From Methyloversatilis discipulorum (GTDB taxonomy: Bacteria; Pseudomonadota; Gammaproteobacteria; Burkholderiales; Rhodocyclaceae), in contig NZ_ARVV01000001.1 of assembly GCF_000385375.1 (NCBI RefSeq), positions 1,302,001 to 1,366,000 on the forward strand: a stretch of 64,000 bases of DNA. Direction: 5' to 3'. The translations under genes and the position numbers were made by a program. Positions 1 through 8,349 of the stretch are shown here, one piece after another. The notes below the pieces were generated by a model. That model ran no database searches. It was not told where the DNA came from and saw nothing but the letters and a program-made list of their open reading frames with translations. Numbering within the stretch: the stretch's first letter is position 1; every line of letters starts with the position of its first letter.

Positions 1-50
1 GCGGCGGCGCAATGGCCGCTGCAGGCGCAGCCGCCGGAGCTGTCTGCTGA
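1..50 (+). CDS. Possible C-terminal tail of an upstream gene (partial)
   Basis: The third reading frame is open from the left edge to a TGA at 48-50 and reads as a Gly/Ala-rich tail ending AAGAAAGAVC. Only 15 codons are visible, so neither function nor reality can be established. The frame used by the next gene is also open here, which weakens the case. Confidence 0.2.
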   Translation, partial: GGAMAAAGAAAGAVC

Positions 51-159
51 GGTATTCAAGGTGTGCCCGTTCAAGTGCGGGATAATCCCGCTTCGTTTTT
101 CATCGTCGCATCCAATGTCCCCTGACGACCCGGCCCGCGTCAATACGCCGGCGCCCGCC

Positions 160-1164
160 ATGCCCCGCCTGCTGCTCGCGCCGATGGAAGGTCTGCTCGA
201 CGCACGTCTGCGCGCAGTGGTGACGCAGGCGGCGCACTACGACTGGTGCGTCACCGAATTCGTGCGCGTGACCGACAGCGTGCTGCCGCCGCGCAGTTAC
301 CAGCGCGTGGCGCCCGAACTGAAAACCAGCTCGCGTACCGCCAGCGGGGTGCCGGTTCGCGTGCAACTGCTCGGCTCGGATCCGGCGCGGCTGGCCGACA
401 ACGCCGATCAGCTGGCGCGGCTGAATCCGGCCGGCATCGACCTCAACTTCGGTTGTCCGGCGCCGACCGTGAATCGCCATCGCGGCGGTGCGGTATTGCT
501 GGACGAGCCTGAACTGCTGCACGACATCGTCAGCGCCGTGGGCCGTGCGGTGGCCGGGCGCGTGCCCTTCACCGCGAAGATGCGCCTGGGCGTGCGCGAC
601 ACCTCGCGCGCCATCGAGGCGGCGCAGGCACTGGCCGAGGGCGGCGCGGAAATGATCGTCGTGCATGCGCGCACCAAGGCGGACGGCTACAAACCGCCGG
701 CGCACTGGCCGTGGATCGCCCGCATCGCCGAAGCGGTGCGCGTGCCGGTGGTCGCCAATGGCGAAATCTGGTCGGTGGATGACTACCTGCGCTGCCGCAG
801 CGAAAGCGGGCTGGCCGACGTGATGATGGGCCGCGGTGCGGTGGCCGATCCGCTGCTGGTCGAGCGCATCCGTGCGCGGCTGCGCGGCGATGACGCCATC
901 GACCCGGCGCTGGACTGGCCGCGTATCGCACCGCTGCTCGGTGACTACTGGCAGCTCGTGCTCGGACATGTCGAGGCGCGTCACGCGGCGGGGCGGCTCA
1001 AGCAGTGGTTGAACCTGCTGCGCCGCGTCTACCCGCAGGCCGAACTGCTGTACCAGGCGATGCGCCCGGTGCGCGACAACGCACGTATCGGTGAACTGCT
1101 GGCGGCGGCGCTGCCGCGTCAGGCGGTTGCTGCGCTCTCCTGCACGCTCGGCGCAGCGGCCTGA
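160..1164 (+). CDS. dusC: tRNA-dihydrouridine synthase, DusC type
   Basis: An FMN-dependent enzyme that reduces a D-loop uridine of tRNA; DusC enzymes act on U16. The protein shows the N-terminal LLAPMEG, the catalytic-cysteine segment LNFGCPAPTVNRHRGGA, the conserved AKMRLG, and the flavin-phosphate segments VVANGEIWS and MMGRGAV. FGCPAPTVN is the DusC-like form rather than the DusA or DusB form. I start it at ATG 160 because MPRLLLAPMEG matches the usual family start. ATG 115 and GTG 61 are in frame but add residues with no family match, and no start has a clear ribosome binding site. About 334 aa, normal for the family. Its 3' end overlaps the convergent mscS-like gene by 46 bp. Confidence 0.9.
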   Translation: MPRLLLAPMEGLLDARLRAVVTQAAHYDWCVTEFVRVTDSVLPPRSYQRVAPELKTSSRTASGVPVRVQLLGSDPARLADNADQLARLNPAGIDLNFGCPAPTVNRHRGGAVLLDEPELLHDIVSAVGRAVAGRVPFTAKMRLGVRDTSRAIEAAQALAEGGAEMIVVHARTKADGYKPPAHWPWIARIAEAVRVPVVANGEIWSVDDYLRCRSESGLADVMMGRGAVADPLLVERIRARLRGDDAIDPALDWPRIAPLLGDYWQLVLGHVEARHAAGRLKQWLNLLRRVYPQAELLYQAMRPVRDNARIGELLAAALPRQAVAALSCTLGAAA

Positions 1165-1976
1165 ACCCGCGCCAGATACTCCGACAGCACCCGCTGTTCG
1201 ATACGCAGCCGCTCCTCGACCCGGCACGGAAAGGCCGCCACCAGCTGCGCGCCCTTGTCGCTCGCCAGATCGATGAACACGCGCGGGCGGGCCGAGGGCA
1301 GGCGGCTCCAGTGCGCGGCTTCGAGGTCGAGCAGGCCGCGCTCGGCTTCCTCGATCCATGGTTCGCATACCTCCAGCGCCGCCGCTTCGAGCAGCGCGCG
1401 TCTGTCCAGACAGGCGACCGGGTCGCCGACGAATACGCGCAGCGTCGTCAGCATGAAGTGTTCGTGCGGCGTGACGCGCAGTGTGCTGGTGATGACCGCG
1501 CTGTGCTGCAGCAGCACGCGGCTGCCATTGATCAGGTCAGCGTCGCCGCTGGCGTCGAGCAGGGTGCTGAGAAAGCGGATGTCAGCGACGCGCCCGCGCA
1601 CGCTGCCAACCTCGATGAAATCGCCGACCTGGTAGGTCCGCGTCAGGAACAGTACGGTGCCGCCCATCGCTGAAATCAGGATGTCCTTGGACACGATGAG
1701 CGAGGCGCCGGCGACGGCCGCCAGCGGCAGCGAGGACTGGTCGCCGCCCAGTGTCCAGGTCAGACCGAGCAGCGCCAGGCAGATCAGCAGCGCGATATTG
1801 CGTATGGTGACCCAGGCCTGCTTGCGCTGTGACGGATCGTCAAAGCGCGCCGCGGCCACGCGGCGGGCGGTGCGGGTGATCAGCACGGCCAGCGCGACGA
1901 TGACCAGCGAAACCAGCAGTTTGGTGAGCAGCGAGGGGTCGTACATCAGCGGAATCCGGACAGACAGGCCCGCCAT
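1119..1976 (-). CDS. Mechanosensitive ion channel, MscS family
   Basis: An inner-membrane channel of the MscS superfamily, 285 aa, predicted to open under membrane tension. Three hydrophobic segments (roughly residues 14-34, 58-78 and 82-105) are followed by the family's beta-domain signature YQVGDFIEVGSVRGRVADI around residues 122-140, then a soluble C-terminal domain. There is no long N-terminal periplasmic extension, so it is a small MscS-type rather than a KefA-type channel. A second ATG at 1946 (MYDPSLLTKLL) is an equally plausible start. It lies 25 bp downstream of the PHB depolymerase gene on the same strand and probably shares its transcript. The last 46 bp overlap the end of dusC. 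Confidence 0.85.
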   Translation of the reverse strand: MAGLSVRIPLMYDPSLLTKLLVSLVIVALAVLITRTARRVAAARFDDPSQRKQAWVTIRNIALLICLALLGLTWTLGGDQSSLPLAAVAGASLIVSKDILISAMGGTVLFLTRTYQVGDFIEVGSVRGRVADIRFLSTLLDASGDADLINGSRVLLQHSAVITSTLRVTPHEHFMLTTLRVFVGDPVACLDRRALLEAAALEVCEPWIEEAERGLLDLEAAHWSRLPSARPRVFIDLASDKGAQLVAAFPCRVEERLRIEQRVLSEYLARVQAAAPSVQESAATA

Positions 1977-2001
1977 TATCGCCGCCGGGCGCGGGAGGCG
2001 C

Positions 2002-3135
2002 TCAGTGCGACCGCATCAGGTGGTCGACCATGTTGATGATGGTGCGCATCTGCGGCGCTTCCCGCGTCGCGTAGCCGTACAGATCGCCCGGCGTGGTGTA
2101 ACCCCACCAGTCCCAGCAGCCCATCGGGTTGCCGACGCTGTCCCAAAGCCCGCGCTCGAATGGTTCGATCGCGCCGACACGCGGGAACAGCAGCACCAGC
2201 TTCAACGGACCGGCCCAGCGGACGTAACCGGCGCCGTCGGTGAAGGCGCGGTAGGAGGCGTCACTCATCCCTTGCTTGCAGCCGTGCAGTGCGACGTGGA
2301 TCTGGCAGCTTTCGCTGCCGCAGCGCTGGGGCACATAGACGCGCGCTTCCTCTGCGAGGCCCAGCGCGCGACGCCGGGTCTGCGCATCGCCGGGGCCGGC
2401 CGGCACGAATTCGGCCTGCTTGAGCACGTACCAGCGACCGTTACCCGCATTCGGGCGCGCGTCGGGCCGACGGCGCAGATGACGCAGCAGTTCGCCGGCG
2501 GCATCGAAGTCACAGCCGCTGACGTAGTCCTCGTCACGGGTATCGCAACTGCCCTGGGCAGGATCGCTGGTCGGCATGGTGTGCGGCGTCGACCGCGGCT
2601 CGCCCCGTTTTGGCACGGCGCCGAAGGCGCGGAAGTAGGCGTGCTGGGCGGCTGATGCCTTGGCGCCGACCACACGATCATCCTGTCCGCGGTATTCCCA
2701 GATCTGCTGCGAAGCGAGGCCGTCGACCGGATCGATCCGCCGCTGTCGCGCCAGCTTGTGTGTATCGCTCACCAGATCGTCCACGTCGATGTCGCGTTCG
2801 CCGGAACTGAACAGGGACAGCCCGAACAAGGGCCCGAACAGCTCGCGCAGGCGGTCGCGGCCGAGCACAAGGCAGTCGTTGGTGGCCCGCGTCACGAAGC
2901 CCTGTGCGCACAGATAGGGCGGCCCCGACACGATGCCGATCCCGCGCACCCGCGACGAATGTGCGACGCCCAGCTGGACCGCCATGGCGGCGCCGGACGA
3001 CAGGCCGGACACGGTGAAGTCCGTGCGTTCGATCCGGTCGAGCACCGGTGGCGCTTCGGCCATCGCGGTGCGGATGGAGAATGTGGCAAGGAGCAGGGCA
3101 GCGAAAACGGCGTGGAGAGGACCGCGCAGGCGCAT
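2002..3135 (-). CDS. Exported short-chain-length PHB depolymerase (type 2 catalytic domain)
   Basis: A predicted secreted serine hydrolase that degrades extracellular polyhydroxybutyrate. From ATG 3135 the protein has a signal peptide (MRLRGPLHAVFAALLLATF, cleavage near AMA-EAP). The lipase-box GLSSGAAMA lies about 30 residues after the predicted cleavage site. An early lipase box marks the type 2 architecture. ALHGCKQG supplies the oxyanion region, and several cysteine pairs (YLCAQG, NDCLV, GSCDTRD, CGSESC) fit an exported disulfide-bonded enzyme. No substrate-binding or linker domain follows. An upstream in-frame ATG at 3195 would bury the signal peptide, so I prefer 3135. It is followed within 25 bp by the mscS-like gene. 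Confidence 0.85.
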   Translation of the reverse strand: MRLRGPLHAVFAALLLATFSIRTAMAEAPPVLDRIERTDFTVSGLSSGAAMAVQLGVAHSSRVRGIGIVSGPPYLCAQGFVTRATNDCLVLGRDRLRELFGPLFGLSLFSSGERDIDVDDLVSDTHKLARQRRIDPVDGLASQQIWEYRGQDDRVVGAKASAAQHAYFRAFGAVPKRGEPRSTPHTMPTSDPAQGSCDTRDEDYVSGCDFDAAGELLRHLRRRPDARPNAGNGRWYVLKQAEFVPAGPGDAQTRRRALGLAEEARVYVPQRCGSESCQIHVALHGCKQGMSDASYRAFTDGAGYVRWAGPLKLVLLFPRVGAIEPFERGLWDSVGNPMGCWDWWGYTTPGDLYGYATREAPQMRTIINMVDHLMRSH

Positions 3136-3221
3136 GAGGGTCGTCCGGGAGTATCGATGACGATTCAGTATGCGCAGCTGAATGCTGCATTGCAACAGTG
3201 TGGCGTGGACGCGGAGCCGCG

Positions 3222-4544
3222 TCAGGACGAACGGTAACGGCGATACTGTCCGCGGCCGGCGCGCTTCGCGTCGTACATCGCCTCGTCTGCGCAGTCGATC
3301 AGGCCGGCCGCGTTGTCGGCGTCGTCGGGATAGAGCGCGATGCCTATGCTGGCACCGATGTGCAGCGTGTGGCCGCTCACCTCGAACGCGGTGCCGAGCG
3401 CTCCGACGATGCGCGCCGCAAGCTGGGTGCAGGGCTGGGACTCGTTATCCAGCAAAGGCATCAGCACGACGAACTCGTCGCCGCCAAGCCGCGCGACGGT
3501 GTCCTCGCTGCGCAGCTCACATTGCATCCGATCGGCGACCTCCTTCAGCAGCAGATCGCCCACTGCGTGCCCGTGCTCGTCGTTCACCTCCTTGAAACGG
3601 TCGAGATCGACGAACAGCAGGCCGACCCGCGCCGTGCGCCGCTGCGCCTGCTTGAGCGCCTGTGCCAGGCGTTCCAGCAGCAGGGCGCGGTTGGGCAGGC
3701 CGGTCAGGGTGTCGTGACTGGCGCGCCGCATCAGCGCCTCGTCGGCGAGCCGCTTCTCCGTCACGTCGACAAAGAAGCCCGCCAGACAGCGGCGGCCATC
3801 GATTTCGATCAGGTTGTGCGTGATGTCGGCATGGAAGAGCACGCCATCCTTGCGACGCATCAACGCGCCCTCGAGGCGGCCGCTCTCGATACCGGCGCAG
3901 CGCGCGAACTGTTCCACGTTGGCGGGATACAGTTCGGGCGGCTGCAGGTCGCGCCACTCGAGTGCGCGCATCTCGTCGCGCGAGTAGCCCAGCATGGCGC
4001 ACAGCGCCGGATTGGCGTCGACACAACGACGGCTCGCCACGTCGACGATCAGGATGCCCTCTGCCGACGTGGCAAACAGGATTTCCGAGCGGCGCAGCGA
4101 TTCGCGCAGCTGGCGCGCAGCCTCAGCAGCGCGCAGCACGAAGCGGATGCGATGTGGCAGCAGGGTCCAGCTGATCGGTTTGGTCAGGAAGTCGCTCGCG
4201 CCGACGGCAAAGGCACGTTGCACCGATGCGGCATCGTCGCTCGCCGTCATGATGATGATGGGGCAGGTATCTTCGCCGCCCAGTTCACGCATGCGGGCGC
4301 AGGTTTCGTAACCGTCGGCACCCGGCATGTGCACGTCCAGCAGCGCCAGATCGGGCGGTGCCTGGCGGAATGCCTCGATTGCGGCGAGGCCGTCGGCCAC
4401 GGCGTGCATTCTCATGCCGCGTGTCGACAGCACCTTGCTCACCATCAGCGGGATGATGGGATCGTCGTCGGCAACAAGGATGAGCGGCGACTCGTCGTCC
4501 GTCTTTTCGCGGTCAATGTCGGGGTTGTGTTGCTCGCCGTGCAT
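3222..4544 (-). CDS. Response regulator-PAS-GGDEF diguanylate cyclase
   Basis: Predicted to make cyclic-di-GMP from two GTP under phosphorelay and PAS control. Domains in order: a receiver domain (DDDP acidic pair, phospho-acceptor in LALLDVHMPG, TAS and KPIS motifs), a PAS domain (SAEGILIVD to VDVTEKRLADEALMRR), and a GGDEF domain (SHDTLTGLPNR to the C-terminus). The active site RLGGDEFVVL is intact, and RSED sits five residues before GGDEF, which matches the RxxD product-inhibition site. I start at ATG 4544 (MHGEQHNPD), preceded by a GGAGAG ribosome binding site; the open frame continues upstream without a family match. No cognate kinase is adjacent. The transposon inserted about 310 bp upstream may have altered its promoter region. 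Confidence 0.88.
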   Translation of the reverse strand: MHGEQHNPDIDREKTDDESPLILVADDDPIIPLMVSKVLSTRGMRMHAVADGLAAIEAFRQAPPDLALLDVHMPGADGYETCARMRELGGEDTCPIIIMTASDDAASVQRAFAVGASDFLTKPISWTLLPHRIRFVLRAAEAARQLRESLRRSEILFATSAEGILIVDVASRRCVDANPALCAMLGYSRDEMRALEWRDLQPPELYPANVEQFARCAGIESGRLEGALMRRKDGVLFHADITHNLIEIDGRRCLAGFFVDVTEKRLADEALMRRASHDTLTGLPNRALLLERLAQALKQAQRRTARVGLLFVDLDRFKEVNDEHGHAVGDLLLKEVADRMQCELRSEDTVARLGGDEFVVLMPLLDNESQPCTQLAARIVGALGTAFEVSGHTLHIGASIGIALYPDDADNAAGLIDCADEAMYDAKRAGRGQYRRYRSS

Positions 4545-4852
4545 TCCGGGCGCTCTCCGCATATCGGTTCCAGGGTCTGGAAGAAGCCCGCACGCTGACC
4601 GGGCTGCACGTGCGGGCGGCGCGTCACCGGCAGGCTTCATCGCCGGCGGCATATTCCGCTCCAGGGTGGATATTCGGCCGGAAGGCCGGGCGGCGCAACC
4701 GTGCGAGGACTCCGGATGATGCGAAGTGCACATCGGAAGAGCTTCCGGGCGGCGGTCCCGGACGGTGCAGCAAGCAAGGGCGTCGGGCGCCGCTCGCGGA
4801 GACGAACGCCGTCGGCGCGACCCGATCACGATGCGATCAGGCAGGAAAAAGG

Positions 4853-4857
4853 GCCCG
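4853..4857. repeat. Target-site duplication, left copy (GCCCG)
   Basis: The five bases GCCCG immediately before the left TGT terminus are identical to the five bases after the right ACA terminus (38465-38469). Five-base duplications are the rule for Tn7 and Tn5053-type elements. Confidence 0.9.
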
Positions 4858-4881
4858 TGTGCCGTTACCCGAAAAGTGACC
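4858..4881. repeat. Left terminal inverted repeat of the Tn7-like element
   Basis: It begins TGTGCCGTTACCCGAAAAGT and continues GACC. The reverse complement of 38441-38464 begins TGTGCCGTTAAGCATAAAGT and continues GGCC, giving 19 matches in 24. The 5'-TGT start is characteristic of Tn7/Tn5053/Mu-type ends. Confidence 0.92.
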
Positions 4882-4989
4882 TGCGGCTAAAACATAACCT
4901 GTCCGTTTTCAAGCGGTTACGCGTTCGGTCACCTACACGGATAATGCATATTCTGTCCAATCGGCAGAAAATAAGGCATAACCTTTCCG
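4864..4989 (+). repeat. Left-end array of four transposase (TnsB) binding-like sites
   Basis: Four 18-bp sites in the same orientation: GTTACCCGAAAAGTGACC (4864-4881), CTAAAACATAACCTGTCC (4888-4905), ATAATGCATATTCTGTCC (4941-4958) and ATAAGGCATAACCTTTCC (4971-4988). Together with the right-end copies they fit rTwAagCATAAmsTGnCC. Tn7 ends carry comparable multiple TnsB sites, three at the left and four at the right. The binding role is inferred from position and repetition. Confidence 0.75.
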
Positions 4990-5044
4990 AACAGAATTCC
5001 CTTTATAAACAAAGGTTAGGTTTGTTTTGATGATGGGTGTGGAC

Positions 5045-6238
5045 CTACCAGTAGCCCGGTGGCCGCTTTGGTTCAGGTGCGTCCAGGATGGGGTCGGAGA
5101 CGAGCACGAGCGGATCCAGCCAGTCGGCCTTTGCGCGCGCCCAAGCGAGCCAAGCCTCAACTTCCCCGCTGATTGGTGCTTGCGCTTTTTCCCGCTGCTC
5201 CACGAGGTCGGCGTAGGCGCGTAACCTTGCCGCTCGCTCCCAGTTGGATACCTCTGCCTCAAGTTGCTCAAAACGCCGTATTTCATCTGCACGACGCTTC
5301 GTCAGAAACTCGTACTGGGCTACCGCACGACGGTGCGCTTCCTTCCGACGCGCTTCTTCCTGCTCCCTGGCGTGGGTTTCCTGTGCCAGCTTCACGATGC
5401 CGCCGGCTACCTCACCCAAGCGTAGTTCAAGCTGCGTTTTGGGCGTGTCTTTCCATGATCTGGACGGCCAGCGGCCAACTTGGATGGTCAAGATCCCGGT
5501 CGGTCTGAAGTCATACTGCGGGATTTTTGGATAGCTGATCGAGCTGTCCAGCCGCGATCGATTCCAGTATCGCTTCTGCGCCCGCTCCTCGGCGGGCGTC
5601 AATACATGCTGAGCCCTCGGCACGTATTCAGTGAGTGAAAACGCCATCGTCGTGCCTGTTTCAAGCGACTTGATCAGGGTTAGACCGTTCTCCGCATCGA
5701 TTTCAAACGCGAATCCGTGTTTGATCAGCACTTTGACAAGCGAATCTGCAATGGCAAGTGCCCGGTCTAGCGTCCCTATGGTCACCGACAGGTGCAGCAC
5801 TTCCTTCGGGGCGGAACGCAGCGGAGGGTCTTCTGGCCAGCCATCGCGTCTGCGCAGGCGCCTGGATGCGGCGAGCACGAGAGGATGTGGGGCCGATGCG
5901 TCCTCCGGCAGAGACAAGGACGCAGTGTCTTTACGCACCCGTGCGGCGGTCTTGCTGGCTGCCTCGCGTCCAGTCAGTTGTTCCATCGGCAGCTTGACCA
6001 GACCTGTCGGCACAGACCCTGAGCTTTTCAGCTCGGGAAGCGGCACCCGCCGCATGATTCGTCCGGCTTTGACTTTGGCCCAGTAGCCCCGGCTGGGAAT
6101 GGGAATAGCCAGTGACCTGCAGATTTTCGCCAGTCCGACATCAGAGAGACCATAGCGAGGCGCAACCACCACCATAGGCTCGGTCCAGACTTCGTTGTAG
6201 AGCGTTTCCCGGTCAACCGGCTTCTCGGTCTCTGACAT
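5045..6238 (-). CDS. Hypothetical protein with N-terminal HTH-like region, left-end cargo
   Basis: A 397-aa protein whose biochemical function I do not recognise. The N-terminus (ETLYNEVWTEPMVVVAPRYG, then LSDVGLAKICRSLAIPIPSRG) resembles a group of uncharacterised bacterial proteins with a helix-turn-helix-like start, suggesting DNA binding. Residues about 285-350 are rich in Glu, Arg and Lys (HAREQEEARRKEAHRR, KRRADEIRRFEQLEAEVSN) and are probably coiled coil. The C-terminus carries a short Trp-containing segment ending PPGYW. It is the first gene inside the left end, transcribed outward, and terminates 187 bp from the terminus. No signal peptide or membrane segment is apparent. A cargo defence or regulatory role is possible, but only by location. 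Confidence 0.7.
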   Translation of the reverse strand: MSETEKPVDRETLYNEVWTEPMVVVAPRYGLSDVGLAKICRSLAIPIPSRGYWAKVKAGRIMRRVPLPELKSSGSVPTGLVKLPMEQLTGREAASKTAARVRKDTASLSLPEDASAPHPLVLAASRRLRRRDGWPEDPPLRSAPKEVLHLSVTIGTLDRALAIADSLVKVLIKHGFAFEIDAENGLTLIKSLETGTTMAFSLTEYVPRAQHVLTPAEERAQKRYWNRSRLDSSISYPKIPQYDFRPTGILTIQVGRWPSRSWKDTPKTQLELRLGEVAGGIVKLAQETHAREQEEARRKEAHRRAVAQYEFLTKRRADEIRRFEQLEAEVSNWERAARLRAYADLVEQREKAQAPISGEVEAWLAWARAKADWLDPLVLVSDPILDAPEPKRPPGYW

Positions 6239-6471
6239 TACCGTTTCCAGCCTGCCTGACCTGCTCCCGACTTTTCGGACCGTTTGAAACTTGAGAGGAT
6301 GGCTTCCAGAGAGCCGTCCGGGCTTTCGCGGAGACTCGTGCGGTTAAGTCAGGCGGCCACCACGGAAACCTGGCAGATAAGTTACGGACAATAGTTCGCC
6401 TCGGACCCTGCGAGCGGAATGTAGTCGGTAGGTTCCTGCAGGCAGAGGGGGAGTCGCGTTTGTCGCCGGAA

Positions 6472-6942
6472 TTAGGCATATGCGCCCGTGACGTTGTGAG
6501 AGAGCAATTCGGACAAGAGCTGCAGTCCTGTGGACGTGTGGAGAAACTCCAATGCCAGCCTGCCGCCGAGCGCAGGCTGAGGTGCCATTAGCCAGTTGCC
6601 TGTCCACGCTGCTGCATCAAAGTTCGAAGGATCACCACACTCTTCCACCATCTTTTGTACCTGGCCAACTATGCGCTGCAGGCCCAGCACACGTTCGCCC
6701 TGATCCGCGGGCAGAGCGTCCCCGTTCTTAGCTTTGCGGCGGATCGTTGTGGGAGGCACGCCCAGCGCACGTGACAGGTTAACAATAGGCAAGCCGAGCA
6801 AGGCAGCCAGTTCTTCGAGTTCCATGGCCGGAACCCCCTGGCGAATGGCGGCTTCACGCTCTCCCAAACTCACCGAATTCAACTCGTGAAAACGCCGGAT
6901 CGCTTGCTCCTTGTCCCCAGTACTCAACACATTGCGCGTCAT
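6472..6942 (-). CDS. MbcA/ParS/Xre-type antitoxin, apparently without its toxin
   Basis: About 156 aa. The N-terminal half has a helix-turn-helix (LEELAALLGLPIVNLSRALG, PPTTIRRKAKNG). The C-terminal part matches the toxin-binding domain of MbcA/ParS/Xre antitoxins: a Trp-containing segment, then ALGGRLALEFLHTSTGLQLL, ending NVTGAYA. Antitoxins of this family are normally followed by a RES-domain toxin that degrades NAD+. Here the next 230 bp contain no such gene and no RES-like residues in any frame. ATG 6942 is chosen because GAGAGGA lies just upstream; ATG 6960 is an in-frame alternative. It is either an orphan antitoxin or a solitary regulator. Confidence 0.75.
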   Translation of the reverse strand: MTRNVLSTGDKEQAIRRFHELNSVSLGEREAAIRQGVPAMELEELAALLGLPIVNLSRALGVPPTTIRRKAKNGDALPADQGERVLGLQRIVGQVQKMVEECGDPSNFDAAAWTGNWLMAPQPALGGRLALEFLHTSTGLQLLSELLSHNVTGAYA

Positions 6943-7060
6943 CGCGTCCTCTCCCAACACAACACTCGTCGCTGCAGCCCTGCTGACTCCTCCAGCCTAC
7001 GAGCCCGCCACTTAGCAAAGCCCTCTGCGGGCTCTGCGGCGATGCTACGCATCGTCGATC

Positions 7061-7570
7061 TCAGCGACATAGAAGTGCGAGCTTATCTCGCAACTCAACC
7101 TGTGCCGATGCTGCGCCGAGTCCAAGTAGCGAGTCTGTAAGGACCAAGTTTGAGCGGTGCTCATCCGACCAACCAATACCGTCATCGTCAACCGCTAGCC
7201 AACGCTCGTGACGGTGCCTAGCAACGTTCCGCTGAATCTGCTCGTACCTAGTCAGTTTCTCCCACCCGCGCGGCACCGTCTCATGCCAAGTCGCGCCGAC
7301 CACACGGCGCTGTAATGAATCGGGCAAGTACGCTCGGGCGACATCGAATCCAAGCTGCCGTACCCAGCTCGTCGCGAGGACAATCTGCAGCGCTGGATAG
7401 GGCTCCAACAGCTCGTCGAGGACTTCCGACCACTCAAACAAACTGAAACCGTCCATACGCAGAACGATCCGCTCGCCGACTCGATAGACTTCGTCGGGGT
7501 GTAGTACTCCGTCAAAGTCAAGAAACAGCGTAGGGAGCTTTGGCTCTCGCTGCCTGATACCGGTGACCAC
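7061..7570 (-). CDS. HAD-fold hydrolase-like protein
   Basis: A 169-aa protein with a canonical HAD motif I near the start, LFLDFDGVLHPDE, containing both catalytic aspartates. An acidic motif (WLAVDDDGIGW) near residues 128-138 could serve as motif IV, and a Ser/Thr at LATSW suits motif II. The small size and absence of a cap domain resemble the HAD domain of bacterial Swiss-army-knife RNA-repair proteins (a phosphatase role in RNA ends). That assignment is by similarity of pattern only. It is cargo of the transposon, transcribed toward the antitoxin gene with a 118-bp gap, and may or may not be functionally linked to it. Confidence 0.7.
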   Translation of the reverse strand: MVTGIRQREPKLPTLFLDFDGVLHPDEVYRVGERIVLRMDGFSLFEWSEVLDELLEPYPALQIVLATSWVRQLGFDVARAYLPDSLQRRVVGATWHETVPRGWEKLTRYEQIQRNVARHRHERWLAVDDDGIGWSDEHRSNLVLTDSLLGLGAASAQVELRDKLALLCR

Positions 7571-7770
7571 TGTTATGCACTCCCCATTCGCCAGTTCGGT
7601 GGAGAGTATGCGTCAGGGCCAAGGCCGCGTGGCGGACGGTGGGGGATTGCGGCTTTATGGAGTGCCGGTGCAGCGCGCGTCTGTTGGGGCCGACCAAATG
7701 GAGGCTACCGGCCGAAATCGTCGTCCGAGGGAGCACAGCAGGTCGGCGAGCTCGGTCGGCTGAATCCAAT

Positions 7771-8013
7771 TCACCCTGCAACGCCGGCGTCGAGTGACAT
7801 TACATACCTGATCACGTCGTCAACACGTCCTTTCGCCACAAGACGCTCAGCAGTCTCGTGACCGAATGGCACCAAAGGCTCATTGCGGAACCAGACGACC
7901 GTCCGCTCAATGTCGCCGTTCAGATCGCTGGCAGCGTGCAGAACACGCAGGGTGGCGCGTATGAAGCACTGCACGCGCTCCCAAGCTAGACGCGGATCTA
8001 TGCGAATGCGTGA
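7771..8013 (-). pseudogene. N-terminally truncated MbcA/ParS-like antitoxin remnant
   Basis: The frame is open from a stop at 8014-8016 to the TGA near 7771 but has no ATG; the only usable start is GTG 7974 (67 aa). The readable part, from RIRIDPRLAWERVQCFIRA to VVWFRNEPLVPFGHETAERL and a tail DDVIRYVMSLDAG, resembles the C-terminal half of short toxin-binding antitoxin proteins, with the Trp then Pro and Gly order of that domain. The N-terminal half appears lost. It lies in a mosaic of repeats and fragments. Confidence 0.45.
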
Positions 8014-8052
8014 TTAGCCGTATGGTCCATCGTCGTTCTCCTGAGCCGGAAT

Positions 8053-8070
8053 GCGATATTTTCAGAAGTG
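8053..8070 (+). repeat. 18-bp direct repeat, copy 1
   Basis: GCGATATTTTCAGAAGTG recurs exactly at 21652-21669 in the same orientation. The core TTTTCAGAAG resembles termini of Tn5053-type elements, so it may be a fragment of an older element end. The two copies bracket the RHS and HipBA cargo. Confidence 0.6.
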
Positions 8071-8129
8071 CCAGCGGGGTGCGAAAGCTGCTCTCGAAAA
8101 TCCAGACGATTCGCTCTCTCTCCACGCTA

Positions 8130-8213
8130 GATCTTGAGCCACTCGCTCCGGCGCAAGACGCTATTGCCCGGCTCGCAGCCCAGAAACTCTTTCAACAGAT
8201 CGAGCAGAATGCA
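8130..8213. repeat. 84-bp direct repeat, copy 1
   Basis: This block matches 19770-19853 at 80 of 84 positions, same orientation. It begins GATCTTGAGCCACTCGCTCC. Both copies keep an open minus-strand frame reading FLGCEPGNSVL and RRSEWLKI or HRSEWLKI, so the repeat could derive from the end of a coding sequence. The function is unknown. Confidence 0.85.
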
Positions 8214-8349
8214 CCCCGACATCATTGAGCAGTTCATGGCCGGTAGGCAGCCACGGCGGCTGACACTGATGTGGTTCCAGCGAAACCGACTGATGGTTGA
8301 CTGGCAGGCACAGCGCCAGCTCATGGCCAGTTTTGAGGAGGGCGTATGA
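8209..8349 (+). CDS. Small protein resembling a recombinase C-terminal tail
   Basis: A 46-aa product starting MHPDIIEQFMAGRQPRRLTL. DIIE..AGRQP is similar to the segment seen near the C-terminus of phage-type serine recombinases (APDIVEAILDGRQP). It overlaps the next gene by 4 bp (ATGA), implying translational coupling. It is probably a leftover of a recombinase gene rather than an independent function. The start codon lies in the 84-bp repeat. Confidence 0.45.
   Translation: MHPDIIEQFMAGRQPRRLTLMWFQRNRLMVDWQAQRQLMASFEEGV

Larger units (their letters stand above)
4545..5044. other. Gene-free stretch spanning the chromosome-transposon left junction
   Basis: About 500 bp without a gene. 4545-4852 is chromosomal 5' flank of the diguanylate cyclase gene; its last bases (AAAAAGG at 4846-4852) are the displaced T-tract of the ssrA terminator read on the minus strand. 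4853-4857 is the target duplication. 4858-5044 is the transposon left end with binding-site repeats, clearly more AT-rich than the flank. Confidence 0.8.

Noticed and set aside
6213..6479. Possible small toxin gene after the antitoxin
   Set aside because: The frame codes for an Arg/Pro/Ser-rich product without RES residues or a ribosome binding site.
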